Shown piece after piece: positions 1-5,924 of a DNA stretch of 9,009 bases. This stretch comes from Pseudomonadota bacterium (GTDB taxonomy: Bacteria > Myxococcota > Myxococcia > Myxococcales > Myxococcaceae), in contig JAFADT010000661.1 in NCBI GenBank assembly GCA_023424585.1, forward strand, positions 1 through 9,009. Direction: 5' to 3'. Within the stretch, counting starts at the first letter, position 1; each line of letters opens with the position of its first letter. Both the position numbers and the translations under genes were made by a program. Below the pieces are notes generated by a model. The model was not told where the DNA came from and ran no database searches. It saw nothing but the letters and a program-made list of their open reading frames with translations.

Positions 1-2
1 CG

Positions 3-644
3 CCGCGGCTGGCCCTGGCGCTCGCGGGGCCGGGGCCGCTGCCGGTGGACGCGGAGCACCCGGACTCCGCCCGGCTGCGGGCCTGGGTGGAGTCGCTGGG
101 GCCGCTGACCCAGGAAGAGGAGGTCCGGCTGTGCGTGGCGGTGGCGCGCGTCGCGGCGCGGCTCTGGGACAGGCATGGGCCGGAGAACGACGGCGCCCAG
201 TCGAGCCTCCTCGCGCTGGAGGAGTGGGTCCTCGCGCCGGACGCGGCGCACCAGCGCAAGGCGATGGAGATCGGCTTGTTCGTCCCCAGCCAGCTCCTGG
301 CGTCGGAGTTGTTCAACGCGGCGTGGTGCCTCCACTACGCGACGCTGATGGTGGCGGACGCCGAAAGGCGGGTCGTGGGCTTTACGGGCCTCGCGCCCGG
401 GGAGCCGGAGCACCTGCTCGCGACGTGCGCCTTCGCCGCGTACCGGGCGCTGAGGAGCGGGGCCTGCATGACCATGGATGAAGGGTGGAGAGACTCCACC
501 CTCACCGGGAGGCGCACGCCCGACGCGGCGCTGGCCTCCCTCCACCGGGCGATGGTGGACGAGGTGCTGCCCTGGGCCCGGGGCGAGTGGGATCCGCTCC
601 GCGACGTCCTGCGCGAGCGACGCCGACTGCTGGAGGAGGCGTGA
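3..644 (+). CDS. Unrecognised protein, 5'-truncated by window edge
   Basis: The reading frame is open from the first bases of the window to TGA at 642-644. The earliest internal start codon is a GTG at 45, which would give 199 residues. The 14 codons upstream of it are also open and end in G or C, and no Shine-Dalgarno sequence precedes the GTG, so I infer that the real start lies outside the window. The visible protein is rich in Ala, Leu, Arg and Glu, looks alpha-helical and soluble, and has no signal peptide or membrane segment in the visible part. It ends in a charged helix (RERRRLLEEA). I recognise no catalytic motif or family. A perfect hairpin follows 34 bases after the stop, before the acetyltransferase gene on the same strand. 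The coding call is firm; the function is unknown. Confidence 0.7.
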   Translation, partial: PRLALALAGPGPLPVDAEHPDSARLRAWVESLGPLTQEEEVRLCVAVARVAARLWDRHGPENDGAQSSLLALEEWVLAPDAAHQRKAMEIGLFVPSQLLASELFNAAWCLHYATLMVADAERRVVGFTGLAPGEPEHLLATCAFAAYRALRSGACMTMDEGWRDSTLTGRRTPDAALASLHRAMVDEVLPWARGEWDPLRDVLRERRRLLEEA

Positions 645-678
645 ACACGCCAGTGCCATGGCGGTGATGGCGCTCAAC

Positions 679-703
679 CGGTAGGGTGCTCCCGTCCCTA
701 CCG
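679..703 (+). terminator. Perfect 8-bp stem-loop between two plus-strand genes
   Basis: CGGTAGGG (679-686) and CCCTACCG (696-703) are exact reverse complements around a 9-base loop. The hairpin lies 34 bases after the stop of the upstream gene and 17 bases before the ATG of the acetyltransferase gene. No T-run follows, so it is not a classical intrinsic terminator. It could be a Rho-assisted or processing hairpin, a leader structure of the next gene, or a symmetric protein-binding site. The inverted repeat is seen directly; its role is inference. Confidence 0.4.
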
Positions 704-720
704 CACGGGGCCTGCTCCGC

Positions 721-1299
721 ATGTCCATGTCCTACGTCACGCTGCCGCTGCCCGTCGTGCCCCCGCCGTTCCGGGTGCGCGTCTTCACCCCGGAGGACCT
801 GGACGGGGTCATCGCGCTCTACTCGGATCCGGACGTGGCGCGGAGCCTCAACTTCACGGTGCCGGTGCTCCGGGAGACGCTGCACCAGAAGCTGATCGGC
901 GACCTGGAGGCGATGCGCCAGGGCAGGGGCATCCGGTGGGTGCTGGCGCGCGAAGACGCCCCGACGCCGCTGGGCTACCTGACCCTCTTCAACTGGAGCC
1001 AGAAGGACCGCCGCGCGGAGGTGGGCTACATGGTGGCGCGCGCGCTGTGGGGCCAGGGCGTGATGACGGGAATCCTGCCCGCGCTGATCCGCTTCGGCTT
1101 CGAGCACCTGAACCTGCACCGCATCGAGGGCATGGTGAACGTGCGCAACAGCGCGTCGTGCAAGGCGCTGGCCCGCGCGGGCTTCCAGCAGGAAGGCGTG
1201 CTGCGCGGCTACCAGGTCGACGCGAACGGCGGGGGCTTCAACGACATCCTCCTGATGTCGCTGCTCGAGGAAGCCTGGCGCGCGTCCGTCGCGACGTAG
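721..1299 (+). CDS. GNAT N-acetyltransferase, RimJ/RimL type
   Basis: This is a 192-residue member of the GNAT superfamily (Acetyltransf_3, RimJ/RimL-like), which moves the acetyl group from acetyl-CoA to an amino group of a protein N-terminus or small molecule. The N-terminal part (about 18-65) has the usual 'R.FTPEDLDGVIALYSDPDVAR' style opening. The acetyl-CoA pyrophosphate loop is ALWGQGVM, about residues 108-115, matching Q/RxxGxG/A. The family's C-terminal NLHRIEG...NVRNSAS.KALARAGFQQEGVLR region spans about 131-162, and a closing strand with FNDILLMSLL lies at 173-182. Length is normal for the family. The ATG at 721 is preferred, but another ATG sits two codons later at 727 and neither has a strong Shine-Dalgarno sequence. 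The gene converges on the protease-TPR gene with only 13 bases between stops. The substrate cannot be told from sequence; the cytoplasmic location is inferred from the lack of a signal peptide. Confidence 0.92.
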   Translation: MSMSYVTLPLPVVPPPFRVRVFTPEDLDGVIALYSDPDVARSLNFTVPVLRETLHQKLIGDLEAMRQGRGIRWVLAREDAPTPLGYLTLFNWSQKDRRAEVGYMVARALWGQGVMTGILPALIRFGFEHLNLHRIEGMVNVRNSASCKALARAGFQQEGVLRGYQVDANGGGFNDILLMSLLEEAWRASVAT

Positions 1300-1312
1300 G
1301 CCGCCGCGAGGC

Positions 1313-3088
1313 TCACGGCAGGTCGCGCGCGAACTGTTCGTGGTAGCGGGCCTGGAGCGTCTTCAGCTGACGGGTGCCCCGGTACTCGCGCGCGAGCAGG
1401 TGCCAGGCCTCCGTGCGCGAAGGCTCCAGCGCGATGACCCGCTCCAGGTGCTTGCGTGCACGCGCATGGGCGCGGGTGTTCGTCGCCAGCACGCCCAGCA
1501 GCAGGTGGGCCTGCACCGCATCCTCCCGGAGCGCGAGCACCTGCTCGCAGGCCTTGCGCGCGGAGCCCAGGCGCCCCTGGAGCAGGTGCAGCTCACATTG
1601 GAGGAGCGTGACCGACGGGCTTCCGGGGAACGCCCGCGCCAGCGCGGCGAGCCGTTCACGCGCGGGGCCCGAGGACCCGGCACGCAACAGCGCCTCGATG
1701 TCCGCCACCGCGCGGACCAGGGCTCCTTCCCTCGCGGGCTCGATGACCGGCAGCGCCACCTGCCTCCGGAGCCGGGCCGCTTGTTCCAGCACCGCCGTGG
1801 ACGCCGCCAGCCCCGGAGCGAGGGCCGCGGTCTGCTCCGCCCACGTCACGCAGTGCGCACGGAGGAAGAGGCCCGCCAGGTCCGCCCACTGCGCGGGCTC
1901 CACCTCCGCCCGGGCCTCCAGGTTCCTCCGCGCCGCCACCAGGCTGTCCCGTGCTTCGTCGAAGCGGCCCGCGTGCAGGTGGAGCAGCGCGACGTTCATG
2001 CGCAGGGAGGGCTCTCTCGGGAACCGCGCGACGGCCCGCTCGCAGCGCTCGCGCGTGGCGTCCAACCCCGGCGTGAGGTGCACGGCGAGGTAGCACGCCA
2101 GCAGCTGCACGCGCTCGTCCCGCGGATGCCGCACCGCCAGCGGCTCCAGGAGCTCCGCGGCCAGCTCCGTCCGGCCCGCCTTGTCCAGGGCGATGACCTC
2201 CGCCAGCCGCTGCCGCTCCAGCGGCGTCAGCGAACGCGGCGTGCCCTCCGGTCCCAGCACGACGTCGGAGGCGCGCACCCGCTCCGTCCACTCGAGGAGG
2301 AAGTCCCGCTCGGGCCCCTCCCAGGCGGGGCCGGTCAGGGGCTCCACCACGCCGCGCAGCTCCCGGGCCCACGCCTTCTGTGGCTCCAGCTCCACGCGCG
2401 CTCCGGGCAGGTACCGGAGCCCCGCGCCCAGCAACGCGAGCGTCCGCGCATCGAACCCCGTCTGGCCCGCGTCGTACTTCGGCGACATCCAGCCGAGTCC
2501 GTCGCGCACGTGCGGCGCGCCCAGGGTGTGCGCCCACTCATGCAGCAGGACCGCGACCTCCAGCCGTTGCCGCGCCTCCACCGGCAGCTCTCCGCCCAGG
2601 CCGCGCAGCACGCAGTGCCGCCCCAGCACGCGCGCGAAGCCCAGCTCGTGCTGGGCGCCACTGAAGGACGTGGGCGCCGCTACCAGTCCGAGCACGAGGT
2701 CCACGTCCTCGCCCGCGTCCAGCGCCTCCAGCTCCCCGAGCACCGGCTCCAGCGGGCCCGCTGAATCGCGCCGCTCCCACGCCCTCGCGGACTCCAGCTC
2801 GAACGTCACGCCGAGCGGCCCGCGCACCGCGTCGCTCGCGCGCTCGAGCCACGCCGCGAAGCCGCGCTCCCAATGGAGGCTCCGCGCCCGGTGGTCCACG
2901 TCCGCGTACACGCGCACCCGCAACACCCGCGCGGTAGGGGCAGGGGAGGAAAGCGCTGACAGGGACGCCTTCGGGACCCGGCCAGGACGCGGCGGCGCCG
3001 GCGAGGCGCAGCGCAGGCCCAGCAGTCCGACGAGGAGGAGCAGGAGCGCCCCGAACCAGCCTGGCGTCCGCGGGGACCCGGGAATCAC
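1313..3088 (-). CDS. Exported metzincin-like zinc protease fused to TPR domain
   Basis: The 591-residue protein starts at a GTG (3086-3088) with a weak AGG-type ribosome site. Residues 12-27 form a hydrophobic segment ending in LLGLRC, so it is exported or membrane-anchored. Cys27 could be a lipidation site, but Arg at -1 is atypical for a lipobox. Residues 55-230 form a protease-like domain. HEWAHTLGAPH at 183-193 (bases 2510-2542) matches HExxHxxGxxH, giving His183, His187 and His193 as zinc ligands and Glu184 as the general base. GWMSP with Met201 (bases 2486-2488) follows 8 residues later and fits the Met-turn of matrixin-like metzincins. Residues about 290-590 hold TPR-like helical pairs, clearest at 361-392, 492-523 and 525-557. 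Such repeats usually bind proteins or peptides. Substrates are unknown. The gene follows the STAS gene on the same strand but is separated by 105 bases with a hairpin, so co-transcription is uncertain. The zinc-protease call rests on motif and spacing only. Confidence 0.85.
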   Translation of the reverse strand: MIPGSPRTPGWFGALLLLLVGLLGLRCASPAPPRPGRVPKASLSALSSPAPTARVLRVRVYADVDHRARSLHWERGFAAWLERASDAVRGPLGVTFELESARAWERRDSAGPLEPVLGELEALDAGEDVDLVLGLVAAPTSFSGAQHELGFARVLGRHCVLRGLGGELPVEARQRLEVAVLLHEWAHTLGAPHVRDGLGWMSPKYDAGQTGFDARTLALLGAGLRYLPGARVELEPQKAWARELRGVVEPLTGPAWEGPERDFLLEWTERVRASDVVLGPEGTPRSLTPLERQRLAEVIALDKAGRTELAAELLEPLAVRHPRDERVQLLACYLAVHLTPGLDATRERCERAVARFPREPSLRMNVALLHLHAGRFDEARDSLVAARRNLEARAEVEPAQWADLAGLFLRAHCVTWAEQTAALAPGLAASTAVLEQAARLRRQVALPVIEPAREGALVRAVADIEALLRAGSSGPARERLAALARAFPGSPSVTLLQCELHLLQGRLGSARKACEQVLALREDAVQAHLLLGVLATNTRAHARARKHLERVIALEPSRTEAWHLLAREYRGTRQLKTLQARYHEQFARDLP

Positions 3089-3140
3089 GGGCAGGACCTG
3101 GGAGGTAGCGAGGGGAACAGCGCCCGGGCAGGGCAGGGGA

Positions 3141-3174
3141 GGCGGTGGGCCTCTCCAAGAGGGCCTCCACCGCC
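3141..3174 (-). terminator. Imperfect long hairpin after the STAS gene
   Basis: GGCGGTGG (3141-3148) and CCACCGCC (3167-3174) are exact reverse complements. The sequence between them also folds: on the minus strand CCTCT and AGAGG pair around a three-base TGG loop, joined to the outer stem through small bulges. The hairpin begins 20 bases downstream of the STAS gene stop and ends 52 bases before the GTG of the protease-TPR gene. No T-run follows on the minus strand, so it is terminator-like rather than a textbook intrinsic terminator. It may partly uncouple the two minus-strand genes. Confidence 0.5.
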
Positions 3175-3193
3175 ATCACCCAGGGACGGGACA

Positions 3194-3607
3194 TCAGGCC
3201 GCGGCGTCCTCTTCCTTGGAAGGCTCCGCGGCGTTCGTGATCCAGTCGATCGCCTTGTGCTCCCAGTCCGTGTCCTTCGACGCGTCGATGTAGCGCTCCC
3301 ACTCGTACACGCCGCTCTGCTTGGCCATGCGCACCATCATCAGGCGGGCCACGGTGCTGTCGAGCACCACCGCCGAGCGCACCATGCCGTTCTGCCGGAG
3401 CCAGCCCATCGCCTGCTTGATGAGCTCCTGGGTCTCCGGCGGGTTCGCCTTCTGGCTGCGGATATCCACCATGAGCCCGAAGGGCCGCCCGCGCTTCAGC
3501 GCTACCTTGGCGCGCAGGTCCTCGAACCAGACCTTGGCCTCGGCAGGGGTGATGTAGCCCGGCGCATTGATCCGGTAGCCGTACTCCGTCCGCAGATTCT
3601 CAGCCAT
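3194..3607 (-). CDS. STAS/SEC14 (SpoIIAA-like) domain protein
   Basis: The chosen start, ATG at 3605-3607, gives 137 residues beginning MAENLRTEYGY. A GGGGG stretch lies 5 bases upstream as a possible ribosome site. The pattern resembles the SpoIIAA-like/STAS-SEC14 family (PF11964-type): an N-terminal strand, a helix, a central strand FGLMVDIRS, the segment TQELIKQAMGWLR, a strand VRSAVVLDS, a helix VARLMMVRMAKQSG, and the closing motif YEWERYIDAS...DWEHKAIDWI near residues 98-124. Proteins of this type are small and cytoplasmic; their ligands are mostly unknown, and anti-sigma antagonism should not be assumed. The same frame stays open upstream and contains an ATG at 3704-3706 with a near-perfect Shine-Dalgarno sequence. 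That start would add 33 residues, but the added codons have only about two-thirds G/C at third positions and an Arg/His/Trp-rich, non-domain-like translation, so I prefer the shorter form. The C-terminus ends acidic and Ala-rich. Confidence 0.82.
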   Translation of the reverse strand: MAENLRTEYGYRINAPGYITPAEAKVWFEDLRAKVALKRGRPFGLMVDIRSQKANPPETQELIKQAMGWLRQNGMVRSAVVLDSTVARLMMVRMAKQSGVYEWERYIDASKDTDWEHKAIDWITNAAEPSKEEDAAA

Positions 3608-3703
3608 GACAACCCCCACGTTGGATTTGTGGTGCACGCGCCATCGCCGTGCGACTCCGGCCGGATGGCAGCGCGTCCACGAGCCTACTCCAGTCGGTGG
3701 AGG

Positions 3704-3723
3704 CATGGATCCACTCCTCCTTA
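3704..3723 (-). promoter_or_regulatory. Near-perfect Shine-Dalgarno and alternative ATG upstream of the STAS gene
   Basis: On the minus strand TAAGGAGG (3723-3716) is followed after 9 bases by ATG (3706-3704). This is the best ribosome-site match I found in the window, and the ATG is in frame with the STAS protein 33 codons further on. It either marks the true start of a longer STAS protein or is a chance purine-rich element. The weak codon bias of the extra 33 codons argues against a long-conserved extension. Confidence 0.4.
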
Positions 3724-3725
3724 CT

Positions 3726-3743
3726 CGCGCGTACGCGCGCGCG
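3726..3743. repeat. 18-base alternating pyrimidine-purine tract with 14-base palindrome
   Basis: Bases 3726-3743 alternate strictly between pyrimidine and purine and are almost all CG steps with one TA step. The left 14 bases (3726-3739) form a perfect palindrome centred on TA. Such tracts can adopt Z-DNA under negative supercoiling, and the palindrome could be an operator. The position in a divergent promoter region makes a regulatory role possible, but in a 70% G+C genome such a run could also arise by chance. Confidence 0.4.
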
Positions 3744-3845
3744 AACATCATTCTCCTGGTGAAGATGAAGACGTCCCTGGGTAAACGTGATAGCCATCGC
3801 GAAGTCTGAGAATCCAGCCCCAGGCGAACTTTCCACTCTTTTTAC

Positions 3846-3874
3846 TTCACAATCGCTCGGTTCCCCGGTATCAA
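3846..3874 (+). promoter_or_regulatory. Candidate sigma70-type promoter for the ThDP/KAS III gene pair
   Basis: TTCACA (3846-3851, one mismatch to TTGACA) is separated by exactly 17 bases from TATCAA (3869-3874, four of six matches to TATAAT). The surroundings are A+T-rich for this window. A start site near 3881 would leave a leader of about 120 bases before the ATG at 4004. Myxobacterial promoters often deviate from the consensus and no transcript data are available, so this remains a candidate. Confidence 0.45.
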
Positions 3875-4003
3875 GGGGATGCATTTTTCCAGCACCCCCA
3901 CAACACTGCCACAAGGCATCGAGGTCCCCCCGGACTCGGTGGCAGCAGAACGACGCAGGCGCGTCGGCCTTCTTGGGAACCGGGGCCTTGGAGACGTCCT
4001 TCA

Positions 4004-5920
4004 ATGTCCAGCTCCTCGCTCGCTGAGCTCCAGTCGGTCGCGTCGAACCCCCTGCGGAACGAGGTGCCCGTCGAGGCACTGCGCCACGAGGCGCCCGCCG
4101 CGGTGAAGACGACCGCGCTGGAGGCCCGGCAGGGCGAGCCGATCCCGATGTACGGGGACACGAACGCGCGGGGCTTCAAGACGGTGGAGGACCTCACGGT
4201 CGCGGACTGCGTGATCGCGCACCTGGAGGCGGAAGAGGTGGATGCGGTGTTCGGCATCCCGGGCGGCAACATCGCGCCGTTCCAGCAGGCGCTGCGCAAG
4301 CACGGCTCCATGCGCTTCATCATCGCGTCGCACGAGGCGGGCGCGGCGTTCATGGCGGACGGTTACGCGCGCGCCACCGGCAAGCTGGGCGTGTGCATGG
4401 TGACGGCGGGCCCGGGTGCCACCAACGCGCTGACGGGCGTGGCCTCCGCGCACCTGGACGGCGTGCCCATGCTGGCCATCAGCGGCAACGTCGCCACGGA
4501 CCGCGTGGGCCTGATGGCGCTCCAGGAGAGCAGCAGCACCCACGGCGTGAACACGGTGGAGATGTTCCGCCAGGCGTGCGCCAGCTCCACGGGCGTGCCG
4601 GACGCGCAGAGCTTCCAGCGGCTGCTGGCGCGCTCCCTGCGCACCGCGCAGGGCCTGCCCGGCGGCGCCGCGCACCTCAGCGTGCCGTCCAACATCGCGC
4701 GCCAGCCCATCCACCGCGCGTCCATCCCCACCACGCGCGGCGCCTTCCGCGCCCGTCCGGCGACGGCGCCCTTCGAGGACCTGCGCGCCGCGTTCACGCT
4801 GCTGCGCACCGCGCGCCGTCCGCTCATCTTCCTGGGCTCGGGCGCGCGCGAGGCGATGGCGGAGCACGCCGAGGCGTTCACCGCGTTCGTCACCCAGCAC
4901 GGCATCCCGGTGGCCACCAGCATGCGCGGCAAGGGGCTGTTCTCCGAGCGCGAGGCGCTGTCGCTGGGCGTGCTGGGCCTGGCCGGCAGCAAGCGCGCCG
5001 AGGCGTACCTGCGCGACGGCGTGGACGTGATGCTCATCCTCGGCAGCCGCCTGGGCGAGTGGGCCTCGCGCAGCTTCCACCGCTACTTCCAGGCCATCCA
5101 CCACGTCATCCAGGTGGACGTGAACGCCTCCAACATCGGCCAGTTCCTGCCGGTGCGGCTGCCCATCGTGGCGGACGTGGGCTCGGTGATGACGGGCCTG
5201 GCGGAGCTGGGGCAGATGATTGGCCCGTCCAGCGGCGCGCGCGTGCAGGAGCGCTGGGCGCAGGTGATGGCGCTGACGGAGCCCGCGCCCGTCATCCGCG
5301 CCCCGCAGGACCGGGACTCGGTGAAGCCGCAGGACCTGATGGCGGAGCTCGACAAGCACCTGAGCCCGGACATGGACCTGTACATCGACATGGGCAACTG
5401 CACGGGCTGGACGGCGCACCTGCTGCACATCACGCCGCCCGCGCGCATCTTCTACCCGTGCGGCCTGTCGTCCATGGGCTGGTCCTGCGGCGCCGTCATC
5501 GGCGGCAAGGTGGGCCGGCCGGAGCGCACGGCGGTGGCCGTCGTCGGCGACGGCGCGTTCCTGATGAACGGCACGGAGATGCTCACCGCCTCGCGCTACC
5601 GCGTGGGCACGGTCACCATCGTCCTCAACGACAACTTCCTGGGCATGGTGAACCACGGCGAGCACGTGCAGGACCGCTCGAAGCCGCTGGAGGACGACTT
5701 CTACGGCCTGGGCAACCCGGACCTGAAGGCCTTCTCCGAGTCCCTGGGCGCGCGCGCCTACACGGTGAACGCCCCCGGCCAGCTGGACGCGCTGCTGCCG
5801 GAGGTGCTGCGCCGCGCGAACGAGTCCGGTCAGCCGCAGGTCATCATCGCGCACATCGACTACCGCGAGGTCCCGCCGTACGGCGACCGCTTCGCCGCGG
5901 TGGCGTCGGACGCGAAGTAG
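4004..5920 (+). CDS. ThDP-dependent acetolactate-synthase-like carboligase
   Basis: The 638-residue protein has the three-domain layout of the acetohydroxyacid synthase/pyruvate oxidase superfamily: PYR domain about 66-230, central domain about 250-405, PP domain about 440-620. Glu111 in ASHEAGAAFMADGYARATGK is the expected catalytic Glu that activates the thiazolium ring. GPGATN is at 136-141. The ThDP/Mg2+ motif runs from GDG (515-517) to NDN (542-544). The family decarboxylates 2-keto acids and joins the acyl carbanion to an acceptor. After NDN the sequence reads FLGMVNHGEHVQ, without the Trp that in acetohydroxyacid synthase favours 2-ketobutyrate. The Lys of the usual T/V-K-H segment after the QE motif is also absent in my by-eye alignment. 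No ilvN or ilvC is adjacent, so an acyloin-type or other non-standard carboligation is more likely than branched-chain amino acid synthesis. About 60 residues precede the core; their codons are G/C-biased, so the ATG at 4004 (GGAG 10 bases upstream) is preferred over one at 4148. The next gene begins 4 bases after the stop. Confidence 0.88.
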   Translation: MSSSSLAELQSVASNPLRNEVPVEALRHEAPAAVKTTALEARQGEPIPMYGDTNARGFKTVEDLTVADCVIAHLEAEEVDAVFGIPGGNIAPFQQALRKHGSMRFIIASHEAGAAFMADGYARATGKLGVCMVTAGPGATNALTGVASAHLDGVPMLAISGNVATDRVGLMALQESSSTHGVNTVEMFRQACASSTGVPDAQSFQRLLARSLRTAQGLPGGAAHLSVPSNIARQPIHRASIPTTRGAFRARPATAPFEDLRAAFTLLRTARRPLIFLGSGAREAMAEHAEAFTAFVTQHGIPVATSMRGKGLFSEREALSLGVLGLAGSKRAEAYLRDGVDVMLILGSRLGEWASRSFHRYFQAIHHVIQVDVNASNIGQFLPVRLPIVADVGSVMTGLAELGQMIGPSSGARVQERWAQVMALTEPAPVIRAPQDRDSVKPQDLMAELDKHLSPDMDLYIDMGNCTGWTAHLLHITPPARIFYPCGLSSMGWSCGAVIGGKVGRPERTAVAVVGDGAFLMNGTEMLTASRYRVGTVTIVLNDNFLGMVNHGEHVQDRSKPLEDDFYGLGNPDLKAFSESLGARAYTVNAPGQLDALLPEVLRRANESGQPQVIIAHIDYREVPPYGDRFAAVASDAK

Positions 5921-5924
5921 CGCC

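Larger units (their letters stand above)
3608..4003. other. Divergent intergenic region of 396 bases
   Basis: This gap separates the divergent STAS gene (leftward) and ThDP-enzyme gene (rightward). It is visibly richer in A and T than its surroundings, especially at 3740-3890. Frames crossing it have poor third-position G/C bias, so I see no convincing gene inside. It contains, from left to right, a near-perfect Shine-Dalgarno and ATG on the minus strand, an alternating CG-rich tract at 3726-3743 with a 14-base palindrome, a sigma70-like promoter candidate at 3846-3874, and a leader of roughly 120 bases that contains a TGCCAC/GTGGCA pair able to form a weak stem. A leftward promoter must also lie here or within the upstream part, but I could not identify it. 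Confidence 0.7.

Noticed and set aside
1340..2764. 474-residue plus-strand frame opposite the protease-TPR gene
   Set aside because: It is Arg/Gln/Leu-rich antisense sequence without motifs; the minus strand shows a signal segment, a zinc site and TPRs.
4004..5920. Annotation as a genuine biosynthetic acetolactate synthase (ilvB)
   Set aside because: There is no ilvN or ilvC neighbour, the specificity Trp is missing, a KAS III-like partner is adjacent, and there is an N-terminal extension; the AHAS-like family label is kept without the gene symbol.
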